Shown here: positions 21,151 through 29,769 of the stretch, piece by piece
Position numbering within the stretch: the first letter of the stretch is position 1
How the letters are laid out: each line of letters opens with the position of its first letter
Assembly: GCF_018555385.1 (NCBI RefSeq)
Contig: NZ_JAFEJS010000001.1
Coordinates: 62,001-126,000 of the forward strand
Direction: 5' to 3'
Length of the DNA stretch: 64,000 bases
Source: Bifidobacterium santillanense
Lineage (GTDB): Bacteria > Actinomycetota > Actinomycetes > Actinomycetales > Bifidobacteriaceae
The notes under the pieces: generated by a model
Database searches by the model: none
Told to the model about the DNA's origin: nothing
Seen by the model: only the letters and a program-made list of their open reading frames with translations
Translations under genes and position numbers: made by a program

Positions 21151-21699
21151 ATGGCAAATGTGACCAAGTATGTGACCAGCAAAGGCGAGGCGCGGTATCG
21201 GGTCCGTTACAGGAAGCCCGACGGCACGCAGACCGACAAGAGGGGCTTCAAACGCAAGATCGACGCGGTCAACTGGATGGCCGAGCACGTCGTGGTCGCC
21301 AAGGCGCAGGGCACCTACATCGACCCGCAGGACGGCAAGGCCACGGTCGGCGACCTCGCCGAGGCATGGCTCGCGAAGAAGAAGCTCTCCACGAAACCCA
21401 GCTACTACGACGACCTCGAGGGCGCGTGCCGCAAATATGTCACGCCCGAATGGGGCGGGGTCCCGGTGTCCGCCGTCACGCGCGAGGGCGTGCAGCGCTG
21501 GGTGGCGGACATCAGCCGCGGCCGGAGCACGCGGGACGAACGCGGCCGGGAGATCGTCCTGGCCAGACCGAAATCGGCGAGCGTGGTGCTCCGCGTCCAC
21601 GGGGCCCTCGCCGGCATACTCGACGACGCGCTCGACGGACTGCTCCTGAGGGAGAACGTGGGCAAAATGTGGGCAAAGGAGATTTTCGAGGCGACGTAA
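21151..21699 (+). pseudogene. Tyrosine recombinase (integrase) lacking its catalytic domain
   Basis: 182 residues. The N-terminal arm-binding domain (about 1-50, RYRVRYRKPDGTQTDKRGF then KRKIDAVNWMAEHV) and the SAM-like core-binding domain (about 60-165, VGDLAEAWLAKKK ... LSTKPSYYDDLEGACRKYV) are those of actinobacterial phage integrases, usually about 370-400 residues. The frame stops after RENVGKMWAKEIFEAT, just where the catalytic domain with the R-HxxR-Y residues should begin. The break lies 35 bp before att-like copy B, so a deletion or recombination at that site probably removed it. It cannot catalyse integration alone. Confidence 0.8.
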
Positions 21700-21733
21700 C
21701 CCAATCGGCAGTAGGGCTCACGGGACTTCGTTC

Positions 21734-21802
21734 CGCGGGTTCAAATCCCGCTGATCCGACCGGGAAGACCGGAATTTCAACGATTCCGGGCTTTTTTGTT
21801 TT
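21734..21802 (+). repeat. att-like repeat, internal diverged copy (B)
   Basis: The T-arm and acceptor end of a tRNA-Pro-like sequence (GCGGGTTCAAATCCCGC then TGATCCGAC, one mismatch to copy A over 27 bases) followed by the same terminator hairpin and TTTTTT. No D arm or anticodon arm precedes it, so it is not a tRNA gene. Downstream, GGACAC occurs three times within 40 bases (about 21818-21845), as beside copy A. It marks the junction between two inserted segments. Confidence 0.7.
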
Positions 21803-21917
21803 GCGACACGCCGTGTCGGACACAACCGTGGACACAATGGGACACGCCGCCGCGACGCGCCGACCGGGGGTGCACCCCGCGCAGACGGGATGATGCGTAC
21901 GGTCGGCGCGGCTCCGA

Positions 21918-22679
21918 TCACTCGCCACAGACGACGAGTTCGCTGGCGACCATGCAGGTGGTGTCGTCGGTCAGTGCACCGTCCATCGCACGCTGGTTGA
22001 ACAACTCGTCGACCCATGTCCTGTAGGCCGCGTAGTCCGGATCATCCGGCAGGGGACTGTGCGAATGCGAGTCCATGTAGGCCCGCCATGATTCGCGCGT
22101 ATAGTGCATCGGATTGGCGAACGAACGGATTTCGGGATTGTGGAAGAACGCGGTCTTTGTGTCCTCGAAGTGCCGGATGCTGCCCGTGATGACGTCCCCG
22201 TGCCCGTCGCGCCGTTCGTTTCTCATCGCCGAATCGAAGGACGTGACGTTGTACAGCGAAACCAGCAGATACCGTCCGTTGCGCGCGATGCGGCGGCATT
22301 CGGCCGCGAAGGTCCCCGGATCGAACCAGTGCAGGGCCTGTGCGACGGTGATCACGTCCACGCTGCGAACCGGCAGACCGGTATGGTCGGCGGTGCCGGC
22401 GACGACCGTCACGTTGTCGAGTCCGTTCGTGCGGTCGATCAGCTCCGTACGCATGTTCCCGTCCGGTTCGACGGCGACCACCGGAAGGCCGAGTCCGGCC
22501 AGTTCGATGGTGAGCTTGCCCGTTCCGGCGCCTATGTCCGCGATCGTCATCTCGCCGTCGGCGGGCGATGTGAGGTCGCGTCGCATGAGTTCGCTGATAT
22601 ACCGGATCGCCGCGGTGGGATAGCCGGGTCGCCCCGCCGCGTATGCCTGCGCTTTGCCGTGAAATCTTGTGTTCCCCAT
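21918..22679 (-). CDS. Class I SAM-dependent methyltransferase
   Basis: 253 residues. The SAM-binding motif I is IADIGAGTGKLTIELA, with VVAVEPDGNM (motif II) and DVITVAQALHWFDP (motif IV/post-I region), typical of methyltransferase type 11 / UbiE-like small-molecule enzymes. The N-terminus RFHGKAQAYAAGRPGYP is typical of this subgroup. It is not a DNA methylase (no NPPY). It lies on the opposite strand from the defence cassette and probably is a passenger. Confidence 0.85.
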   Translation of the reverse strand: MGNTRFHGKAQAYAAGRPGYPTAAIRYISELMRRDLTSPADGEMTIADIGAGTGKLTIELAGLGLPVVAVEPDGNMRTELIDRTNGLDNVTVVAGTADHTGLPVRSVDVITVAQALHWFDPGTFAAECRRIARNGRYLLVSLYNVTSFDSAMRNERRDGHGDVITGSIRHFEDTKTAFFHNPEIRSFANPMHYTRESWRAYMDSHSHSPLPDDPDYAAYRTWVDELFNQRAMDGALTDDTTCMVASELVVCGE

Positions 22680-22747
22680 GCTTCACAGCATAGGTGTCAA
22701 TTTCGGCTGGTGTGTTCGTCGCAAGGACGCTGGCGTGTCCGTCTCGG

Positions 22748-22996
22748 TCATTCGTAGACGTGGATCATGTCTGCGGATACGGTCTGCGTGATCTGCTGCT
22801 GTAGCAATTGCAGGATGGTCGTCGCCATACGGTTGTCCTGATCAAGCATCAGAACGGCTTTGGTCTCGAGTCCGCATGTTCCTCTGTCGCCGCAGATCCA
22901 CATAAGATATCCGGCGACGGCGTGGAGATTCGGATTGTTGCGTATCCAAGCTTCGTGTGCGATGCCTTCGGCTGCCGACATGATGCGTATTCCCAT
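22748..22996 (-). CDS. Hypothetical small protein (82 aa)
   Basis: 82 residues beginning MGIRIMSAAEGIAHEAWIRN; no recognised domain, no signal or membrane segment. The RBS is weak (AGAAAAAG). An internal ATG six codons in is possible. It sits divergent from the restriction-type operon starting at 23057, in a position where small controllers often lie, but there is no helix-turn-helix that I can see. Confidence 0.35.
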   Translation of the reverse strand: MGIRIMSAAEGIAHEAWIRNNPNLHAVAGYLMWICGDRGTCGLETKAVLMLDQDNRMATTILQLLQQQITQTVSADMIHVYE

Positions 22997-23056
22997 CGTT
23001 CTTTTTCTGGGAACATCCCGTTTTGCCCGTAGTATAGGACCTTAAGGAGGTTCCCG

Positions 23057-23713
23057 GTGGCAGCACAGGTTAAGTCGAAACAGCGCGTCGAAGAGCACGG
23101 TGAGGTCTTCACCAACGAGCGTGAGGTCAATGCCATGCTCGATATGGTTAACCGGGAGACTGAGCGCATCGATAGCCGTTTCCTCGAACCCGCGTGTGGC
23201 GATGGCAACTTCCTGTCCGAGGTTCTGCGCCGTAAACTCGCCGTGGTCGGCGAACGCTATGGCAAGAGCCAGCTGGAGTACGAGCGGTACACGTTCGTAG
23301 CTGTGTCTTCCATCTACGGCGTGGATATCATGGCGGACAACGTGGAGGAATGTCGTGAACGACTGTTCGGCATCGCGAAGGACGAATACGAGCGGCGCTT
23401 CAAGACCGAGTGCCGTTCCGAGGTGCTGGGTTCCATCCGGTATCTGCTCTCGAAGAACGTCCTGTGCGGTGACGCGCTGACCCTGACCGACAGCAAGGGC
23501 GAACCGATCGTGTTCCCCGAGTGGTCACTGGTGATGGGCAGCAAGGTCAAGCGCCGTGATTTCACGTTCGCCGCGTTGCTGAACGTTTCGACGCAGGAGC
23601 CGACGTTCGACATGCTGGACGAAATCGATGAGGACGAGATGGGCAAGATTATTCCCAAGCCCATCAAGGAGTATCCTCTGACGAGTTTTCTGGAGGTTGC
23701 CAAATATGAGTAG
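23057..23713 (+). CDS. DNA methylase-like protein with SAM motif but no catalytic NPPY
   Basis: 218 residues from GTG 23057, which has a strong RBS (AAGGAGG). Motif X-like HGEVFTNEREVNAML and motif I FLEPACGDGNFLSEV (about 42-56) match N6-adenine DNA methylases, and VLCGDALTL resembles motif III. The protein ends before any (D/N)PPY motif IV. It could bind SAM or act as partner of the next protein, which does have NPPY. Its stop overlaps the next gene (ATGAGTAG arrangement), so the two are coupled. First gene of the cassette. Confidence 0.7.
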   Translation: MAAQVKSKQRVEEHGEVFTNEREVNAMLDMVNRETERIDSRFLEPACGDGNFLSEVLRRKLAVVGERYGKSQLEYERYTFVAVSSIYGVDIMADNVEECRERLFGIAKDEYERRFKTECRSEVLGSIRYLLSKNVLCGDALTLTDSKGEPIVFPEWSLVMGSKVKRRDFTFAALLNVSTQEPTFDMLDEIDEDEMGKIIPKPIKEYPLTSFLEVAKYE

Positions 23714-25238
23714 CCGACTGTATTTCGGTGACAAACCGTACAACCCGGACGTGCTTTCATGTCTGGCGAACCTGTCGAACGACGAGGTGTTCACCCCACC
23801 TGAAGTCGCCAACAAGATACTTGATTTGCTGCCCGAGAAAATCTGGTCCGACAGTTCGGTCACTTTCCTCGATCCGTTCACCAAGACGGGCGTGTTTCTG
23901 CGCGAGATTACTCGGCGTCTACTGATTGGGCTGGAGCCGGAGTTTCCGAACTTGCAGGAACGTATCAACCACATCCTGAACTATCAGATTTGGGGCATAG
24001 CCATCACTGAACTGACAGCGCTGTTGTCTCGTCGTACCCTGTACTGCTCGAAGAAAGCTAATGGCAAGTACTCTATTGACTCGCTGTTCGACGACCCTGA
24101 TGGCCACATTAGGTACAAGGCTGGAGAACATCTATGGGCCGGAGATCGCTGCCATTTCTGCGGTGCATCGAAGCAGCAGTATGATCGCGACAGCGCACTC
24201 GAAAGCTACACGTACGAGTTCATCCATACGCCTTACCCGGAGAGGATTTTCAACAACATGCAGTTCGATGTCATCGTCGGCAACCCGCCTTATCAGCTCA
24301 GTGATGGTGGTTATGGTAAGAGTGCCGCCCCCATTTATCAGAAGTTTGTGGAACAGGCAAAGAAGCTGAATCCTCGCTATCTTTCTATGATTATTCCTTC
24401 CCGTTGGTTCTCCGGTGGACGTGGATTAGACGAGTTCCGCGCAGAGATGCTGTCCGATAAGCATATCCGCGAACTGACCGACTATGAGAGCTTCAAGGAA
24501 GTGTTTCCTGGAGTTGATCTTGCGGGCGGAGCATGCTACTTCCTCTGGGACCGAGACGATGAGGGTAGCTGCAAAATCGTCAATATCCGCGACGGAAAAA
24601 GAACAAAGGCCAATCGTTTTCTCGATGAGTTCCCTGTGTTTGTCCGAGACAATAAGGCTGTAGACATTATTCGTAGGATTCGATCCATTCATGAGGGGCG
24701 TTATTTGGATGACGTGGTATCGTCTTCCAAGCCCTTCGGACTGAGGACGTTTTACAAACCTACAAAGAGTGGCGTCCCTTGCCATTTTATTCAACGCATT
24801 GGTGATGGTTTCGCCAACCCAGAAGACGTGACGGACCAGTTCCAGTTGTTAAATAAGTGGAAATTGCTGATTCCTCGTTCTCCAATTGCGGGGCAGACCG
24901 ATTTCTCCAAAGCTGTCAAGTTCTATTCCGATCAAAATACGGCAATCGTTCCTCCGGGGATGTGCTGCACGGAATCGTTCTTGGTTGCGTACGCTGCTGA
25001 TTCGAAAGAAGAGGTATTAAGCTTCAAATCCTATCTATTCACGAAAGTTGCGCGTTTCTTGCTGCTGCAAGCGGTCGCTTCACAAGACGTGACGAAGAGG
25101 CGCTTTCTCTTCGTGCCGGATCTGGGTAAATATGACCACATTTTCACGGACAATGAACTTTGCTCGCATTTCGATTTAACGGACGAAGATTGGGAATACA
25201 TCGATTCCCGCATCTCTGAAACCGATCAGGTGAAGTGA
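23706..25238 (+). CDS. Eco57I-type N6-adenine DNA methylase
   Basis: 510 residues from ATG 23706 (GGAGG 9 bases upstream; a TTG 9 bases earlier is less likely). EVFTPPEVANKILDLL and motif I-like FLDPFTKTGVFLREI (about 54-68) precede motif IV VIVGNPPYQLSDGG (NPPY at about 194-197). A CxxC pair (RCHFCGA, about 149-155) between them may bind zinc. The C-terminal half resembles the target-recognition part of Eco57I/type IIG enzymes. Motif I has FTKTG where a G-x-G is usual, so SAM binding may need the preceding protein. Codon use is more AT-rich than in the neighbours. It ends 3 bp before the helicase gene. Confidence 0.8.
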   Translation: MSSRLYFGDKPYNPDVLSCLANLSNDEVFTPPEVANKILDLLPEKIWSDSSVTFLDPFTKTGVFLREITRRLLIGLEPEFPNLQERINHILNYQIWGIAITELTALLSRRTLYCSKKANGKYSIDSLFDDPDGHIRYKAGEHLWAGDRCHFCGASKQQYDRDSALESYTYEFIHTPYPERIFNNMQFDVIVGNPPYQLSDGGYGKSAAPIYQKFVEQAKKLNPRYLSMIIPSRWFSGGRGLDEFRAEMLSDKHIRELTDYESFKEVFPGVDLAGGACYFLWDRDDEGSCKIVNIRDGKRTKANRFLDEFPVFVRDNKAVDIIRRIRSIHEGRYLDDVVSSSKPFGLRTFYKPTKSGVPCHFIQRIGDGFANPEDVTDQFQLLNKWKLLIPRSPIAGQTDFSKAVKFYSDQNTAIVPPGMCCTESFLVAYAADSKEEVLSFKSYLFTKVARFLLLQAVASQDVTKRRFLFVPDLGKYDHIFTDNELCSHFDLTDEDWEYIDSRISETDQVK

Positions 25239-25241
25239 AGC

Positions 25242-27746
25242 ATGGATAATTTCTTTCCTCTTCGCCCAGACGTTAATCCGACCATCTATGCCTACACGAT
25301 TGACGCTCCGACTCATAAAGGACTATTGAAGGTCGGATATACCGGACGCGATGTCCCCACTCGCGTCAAGGAACAAGTAGGAACTGCTCACGTCAGTTGC
25401 AGAATCGTGCTGGAGGAAAGCGCGATGCGTGACGACGGATCCGCCTTCGATGACAACGCCGTGCACAAAATGCTGGCCCAGCAATTCCCTTGTGAATTTG
25501 GCGAGTGGTACCGCTGCTCGGTCGAGGACGTGAAGTGCGCCGTCGCGGCGGTGCGTGAACGCCGTGATTCTATGACGCAGCGCACACAGAGCTTTGGCAT
25601 GAGACCGGAGCAGCGTGCGGCCGTGGAGAAGACGCAGGCGTTCTTCGCCCGATTCGAGAAGGACAACCCGGGTGTTCCGCCGCGTTTCCTGTGGAATGCG
25701 AAGATGCGCTTCGGTAAGACGTTCACCAGCTATGAGTTCGCCAAGGCACAGGGCTACAAGCGTGTGCTTGTGCTGACGTTCAAGCCGGCTGTGGAGAACT
25801 CGTGGCGTGAGGATCTGGAGTCGCACAAGGACTTCGCCGGCTGGCAGTTCATCTCCCGCGAGACTGAGCTCGACTACGAGCATGCAGACAAGAGTCGTCC
25901 CATCGTGTGCTTCGGCTCGTTCCAGGATTACCTGGGTAAGAACGAAATGGGTGGCATCAAGGCTCGTAACGAGTGGGTACACGAGGTCAACTGGGATCTG
26001 GTCATCTTCGACGAGTACCATTTCGGCGCTTGGCGTGATAGCGCTCGCGAATTGTTCGAGCAGGAGGACAAGCGCGAGCAGAGCGACAACATGAACTCGG
26101 TCGCTCAGATCATCGACGAGAGCTTCGAGCAGGGTGACACGGACTTCCTGCCCATCACTACGGGTGCGTATCTGTTCCTGTCTGGCACGCCGTTCCGTGC
26201 GATCGCCAATGGCGAGTTCATCGAGGAGCAGATTTTCAACTGGACGTACTCCGACGAGCAGCGGTCTAAGGAACGCTGGAAGCCGTCGGACGGCAAGAAC
26301 CCGTACGAGTCGCTGCCGCGTATGGTGCTGATGACCTATCAGATGCCCGATCAGATTCGCGAAATCGCGTCGGACGGCGAGTTCGACGAGTTCGACTTGA
26401 ACGAGTTCCTCGCTGCGAAGGGCGATGGCAAGGACGCCGAGTTCAAGCACCCCAGCGAGGTGCAAAAGTGGCTCGACCTGCTGCGCGGCGGGTTCGCCGA
26501 GACCACGGTGGACATGCTCAAGATGGGCGCGAAGAAACCGCCCATGCCGTACTCGGACTCTCGCCTGAAGAACATCCTGACGCACACGTTCTGGTTCATG
26601 CCCTCGGTCGCCTCGTGCTATGCGATGGCGAACATGCTGGCGCAACGTCAGAACGTGTTCTACCACGACTACACGGTGAACGTGTGCGCCGGCACCGCCG
26701 CGGGCATCGGCCTTGAGGCGTTGGGCCCGGTGCGTGAGTCGATGGCGGATTCGCTGGAATCGAAGACCATCACCCTGTCGTGCGGCAAGCTGACCACGGG
26801 CGTGACCGTCAAGCCGTGGACCGGCATACTCATGCTGCGTAACCTCAAGAGCCCGGAGACGTACTTCCAGGCGGCGTTCCGCGTGCAGTCGCCGTGGACC
26901 ATCGACAACCCCGACGGCTTGCACCCTAACGAGACCGCAATCCTCAAGCGCGAGTGCTACGTGTTCGACTTCGCGCCTACACGAGCTCTGCGGCAGATCG
27001 CGGATTACAGCTGCTCGTTGCATCCCGACCAGACCATCTCGCCGGAGCAGAGCGTGGGCGAGTTCATCCACTTCCTTCCGGTGCTGGCCTATGACGGCAG
27101 CAGCATGAAGCAGGTCAACTCCACCGACGTGCTCGACATCGCGTCCTCCGGCACTTCGGCCACCCTGCTGGCGAAGCGTTGGGAAAGCGCGCTGCTCGTG
27201 AACGTGGATGACCTGACCCTGCGCAAGCTGATGAACAACCAGCGTGCCATGGACGCGCTCATGAGCATCGAGGGCTTCCGCAAGCTCAACGACGACTTGG
27301 AGAAGATCATCAACAAGTCCGAGCAGATCAAGGAGATGAAGAGCAAGGACGAGAAGCCCTCCAAGGAGGAGAAGAAGGAACTGCGCGAGGCGGAGAAGGA
27401 GACTAAGATCCTTCGTAAGCAGGTGCAGGAGAAGCTCATCAAGTTCGCCACGCGCATCCCGATCTTCATGTACCTGACCGACTACCGCGAGCAGACACTC
27501 AAGGATGTCATCACGAAGCTGGAGCCGGAGCTGTTCAAGAAGGTCACTGGCCTGACCAAGGATGATTTCGAGCTGCTGCTGAGCCTGAACGTGTTCAACC
27601 CGGCGCGCATGAACGATGCCGTGTACAAGTTCAAGCGCTACGAGGACGACAGTCTCTCGTACGCCGGCATCGACAAGCACGAACAGGATGCGCAGGTCGG
27701 CTTGTTCGACACCGCCATCCCAGCGCAAGAGTTCGAGGAGATGTGA
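25242..27746 (+). CDS. GIY-YIG nuclease / superfamily 2 helicase fusion (restriction-type)
   Basis: 834 residues. Residues about 12-105 form a GIY-YIG domain of T5orf172 type (IYAYT, LLKVGYTGRD, then AVHKMLAQQF and GEWYRCS). A helicase follows: motif I NAKMRFGKTFTSYEFAKAQ (about 152-170), motif II VIFDEYHFGAW (DEYH, about 254-264), motif III LFLSGTPFRA and motif VI QAAFRVQSPW. A charged coiled-coil (about 690-725) precedes the C-terminal end. Nuclease plus translocase following a DNA methylase suggests ATP-dependent restriction of unmodified DNA. Codon use is more host-like than in its neighbours. Confidence 0.82.
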   Translation: MDNFFPLRPDVNPTIYAYTIDAPTHKGLLKVGYTGRDVPTRVKEQVGTAHVSCRIVLEESAMRDDGSAFDDNAVHKMLAQQFPCEFGEWYRCSVEDVKCAVAAVRERRDSMTQRTQSFGMRPEQRAAVEKTQAFFARFEKDNPGVPPRFLWNAKMRFGKTFTSYEFAKAQGYKRVLVLTFKPAVENSWREDLESHKDFAGWQFISRETELDYEHADKSRPIVCFGSFQDYLGKNEMGGIKARNEWVHEVNWDLVIFDEYHFGAWRDSARELFEQEDKREQSDNMNSVAQIIDESFEQGDTDFLPITTGAYLFLSGTPFRAIANGEFIEEQIFNWTYSDEQRSKERWKPSDGKNPYESLPRMVLMTYQMPDQIREIASDGEFDEFDLNEFLAAKGDGKDAEFKHPSEVQKWLDLLRGGFAETTVDMLKMGAKKPPMPYSDSRLKNILTHTFWFMPSVASCYAMANMLAQRQNVFYHDYTVNVCAGTAAGIGLEALGPVRESMADSLESKTITLSCGKLTTGVTVKPWTGILMLRNLKSPETYFQAAFRVQSPWTIDNPDGLHPNETAILKRECYVFDFAPTRALRQIADYSCSLHPDQTISPEQSVGEFIHFLPVLAYDGSSMKQVNSTDVLDIASSGTSATLLAKRWESALLVNVDDLTLRKLMNNQRAMDALMSIEGFRKLNDDLEKIINKSEQIKEMKSKDEKPSKEEKKELREAEKETKILRKQVQEKLIKFATRIPIFMYLTDYREQTLKDVITKLEPELFKKVTGLTKDDFELLLSLNVFNPARMNDAVYKFKRYEDDSLSYAGIDKHEQDAQVGLFDTAIPAQEFEEM

Positions 27747-28402
27747 CCCGATATATGGGGAATCAGCAAAATATCTCAGGGCATCCTTCCGAAAATGCCC
27801 GGCTCATCCATTTTCGAGAGTCAGTGGATTTGTACGACAAATTCAAAACAATGTTGCTTGATTTTAATGGATCCATTCCGCTGGGTGCAGATACTCGTAT
27901 TCAAGATGACCCGAAGGTAATGAAGCTTGCCTTACGGGCTGCTCTTTTGCGCAAGTACTGGGCCAAGAGGGAGGAACTGCGATTGGATAGGGTTATCGAT
28001 GCGCTACAGCAGGTCCTCATTGATGCCGATTTGACGGAAAGCGATTATTGCCGAATCCTAAGTCAAATAAAGGTGTGGTTCTTTAGTCAATATCCTGAGG
28101 TTCAAGATGGAGTAAAAGCTGTTGATCACACCGGAAATGAAATAGAATATGAGGGGTCGCATGATCTTGTCCGCGAAGATTTATATGGGCTTCTTTTACA
28201 CGGTGATTATCAGAAATGGCTTAACGCCAGCTCGTCTGGCTCTCTCAGCGCTATCGCCTTGGGTGCCGATGTGGAGGGGCTTGAAGCTCGTATTCACACC
28301 GTAAATACAATTCTCATCAAGCTTTTTGAGGAAGGACAGTTTGAACCTGATCTTGAAAGAATTGTCGCCGATACTCCATCGAGAAGAGCTCTGAAACTGT
28401 AA
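27743..28402 (+). CDS. Unknown protein within the defence cassette
   Basis: 219 residues, not recognised. The start overlaps the helicase stop (GTGA; the second Met, ATG 27755, is an alternative), so expression is coupled to the helicase. It appears mostly helical and soluble, with charged segments (LRAALLRKYWAKREELRLDR) and an acidic C-terminal part. The base composition is clearly more AT-rich than in the core genome. Tight coupling suggests a role with the nuclease-helicase or the AbiH-like protein. It ends 28 bp before the AbiH gene. Confidence 0.6.
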   Translation: MTRYMGNQQNISGHPSENARLIHFRESVDLYDKFKTMLLDFNGSIPLGADTRIQDDPKVMKLALRAALLRKYWAKREELRLDRVIDALQQVLIDADLTESDYCRILSQIKVWFFSQYPEVQDGVKAVDHTGNEIEYEGSHDLVREDLYGLLLHGDYQKWLNASSSGSLSAIALGADVEGLEARIHTVNTILIKLFEEGQFEPDLERIVADTPSRRALKL

Positions 28403-28430
28403 CAATGTCATCGAATGAGAGAACAGTCAC

Positions 28431-29549
28431 ATGGGAAAAAATCTAGAAAAATACAAGCACCAGCTCATCGTGCTTGGCAATGGCTTCGATCTCGCGCAGG
28501 GGTTAAAGACCGGGTATGCGGACTATTTCAGGGACAAGTATGGCGACAATCCATCCATGGATTCGATGGACAACGCTTGGGACATGGTGCTGTTTGACCG
28601 CAAACTGCATAACCACAGCGAATGGGCGAATGTGGAACAGGCCATCCGGGAACAAGTCACAGAGCATGAGGCGTTAGCCCGGGTCAGGAAGGGGCTTGAC
28701 AACCCCAATGTTCTGGATACGAGCAACCTGCTTGGAACCTATATCGCCAAGCGCATGACCTCGATGATTGACGAGGTTCAGACAGTCGGTTTTCTACAAT
28801 CTTCAATCAATCATAAGAACACGGTTTATTTGCGGTTCATGCGCAAAGAATTGACATTGTTCGAGCATTCTCTGTACGCCTATCTGAAGAAAATAGTCAA
28901 GCAATCCCAGAACGATGATCCATGGCAGTACACGGTTTCCTCCGGTGGCTTGTATGAGAGCATCGCCGGAATGCCGGCGTTCAGCGATGCGAGTGTCTTG
29001 GAGAAGCATCACAACACCATTCTGACCTTCAACTACACGTCACCGTTCCAAAGGCGCAATGAAGGATATTTCCCCGGTCTTGATTCCGTCCGTTTTATTC
29101 ACGGATCTCTTGCCCAGGGCGACATCATCATCGGAATCGACGCATTGAAGCAAGGGCCGCGGGGACAGCGTGCACTAATTGATGACGAGGACGTAATTCC
29201 CTTTACCAAGACATTCCGCACCTTGGAATCCACATCCCACTATGACGCGTTCAGCGATGTATTCGATAACGAGCCACCGGATTGTATCAAGTTCTTCGGG
29301 CACTCTCTATCCGAAGCTGACTATTCGTACTTCCAATCCATCTTCGACCACGTTGATTTATACGGGGGAACAACCGCGCTCATGTTCCTATACCGTCCCG
29401 ATGGGAGGTATGACGGATCCGACCTGTATCTCAAGGTCACGAAGCTGATTAACAGGTACGGAGATACGCTCGACAACAAGGATCACGGTAAGAACCTCTT
29501 ACATAAACTTATTCTGGAGAACCGCTTATCGATTAAGCGCGTGTACTAA
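28431..29549 (+). CDS. AbiH-like abortive infection protein
   Basis: 372 residues. The N-terminal signature LIVLGNGFDLAQGLKTGYAD (about 12-31) and the late motifs ILTFNYTSPF, RFIHGS and FFGHSLSEADYSYF are those of the AbiH family, first described as a lactococcal phage-resistance protein; the biochemical activity is not firmly established. ATG 28431 is preceded only by AGAGAAC, so translation may be weak or coupled. It is the last gene of the cassette and is AT-richer than the chromosome. Confidence 0.8.
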   Translation: MGKNLEKYKHQLIVLGNGFDLAQGLKTGYADYFRDKYGDNPSMDSMDNAWDMVLFDRKLHNHSEWANVEQAIREQVTEHEALARVRKGLDNPNVLDTSNLLGTYIAKRMTSMIDEVQTVGFLQSSINHKNTVYLRFMRKELTLFEHSLYAYLKKIVKQSQNDDPWQYTVSSGGLYESIAGMPAFSDASVLEKHHNTILTFNYTSPFQRRNEGYFPGLDSVRFIHGSLAQGDIIIGIDALKQGPRGQRALIDDEDVIPFTKTFRTLESTSHYDAFSDVFDNEPPDCIKFFGHSLSEADYSYFQSIFDHVDLYGGTTALMFLYRPDGRYDGSDLYLKVTKLINRYGDTLDNKDHGKNLLHKLILENRLSIKRVY

Positions 29550-29569
29550 GGACGGTCATGTTCCTCAGT

Positions 29570-29597
29570 CATTCCAGCTGCTTCAGCAGCTGGAATG
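29570..29597 (+). terminator. Hairpin after the AbiH-like gene
   Basis: A perfect 12-bp stem CATTCCAGCTGC / GCAGCTGGAATG with loop TTCA, 20 bp after the stop. No T tract. It likely ends the cassette transcript. The remaining stretch 29598-29769 contains no gene that I can support, only AGACACGAT repeats (about 29622-29641). Confidence 0.7.
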
Positions 29598-29769
29598 ATG
29601 CTCGTCATCGTGTCTGTGGCCCAGACACGATTCAGACACGATGCCCCCTGAAAACGGCGAAATCAGTGGCAATCAACGAATCTGGCGCGGGTAACAGAAC
29701 CGGCATCATTGCAACGAAAACGCAACTAACGAAGCTCTCGAAAATCAGCGAATCAACCCCTCAAAATAG

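Noticed and set aside
21700..21765. Possible tRNA at att copy B
   Set aside because: Only the T arm and acceptor 3' strand are tRNA-like; no matching 5' acceptor, D arm or anticodon arm.
25323..27728. Long open frame antisense to the helicase (801 codons)
   Set aside because: The sense strand has full helicase motifs; the antisense product shows no motif and no RBS.
29598..29769. Open frames between the AbiH gene and repeat C
   Set aside because: No RBS, no protein-like composition; the frame starting at 29558 reads through the tRNA-like repeat.
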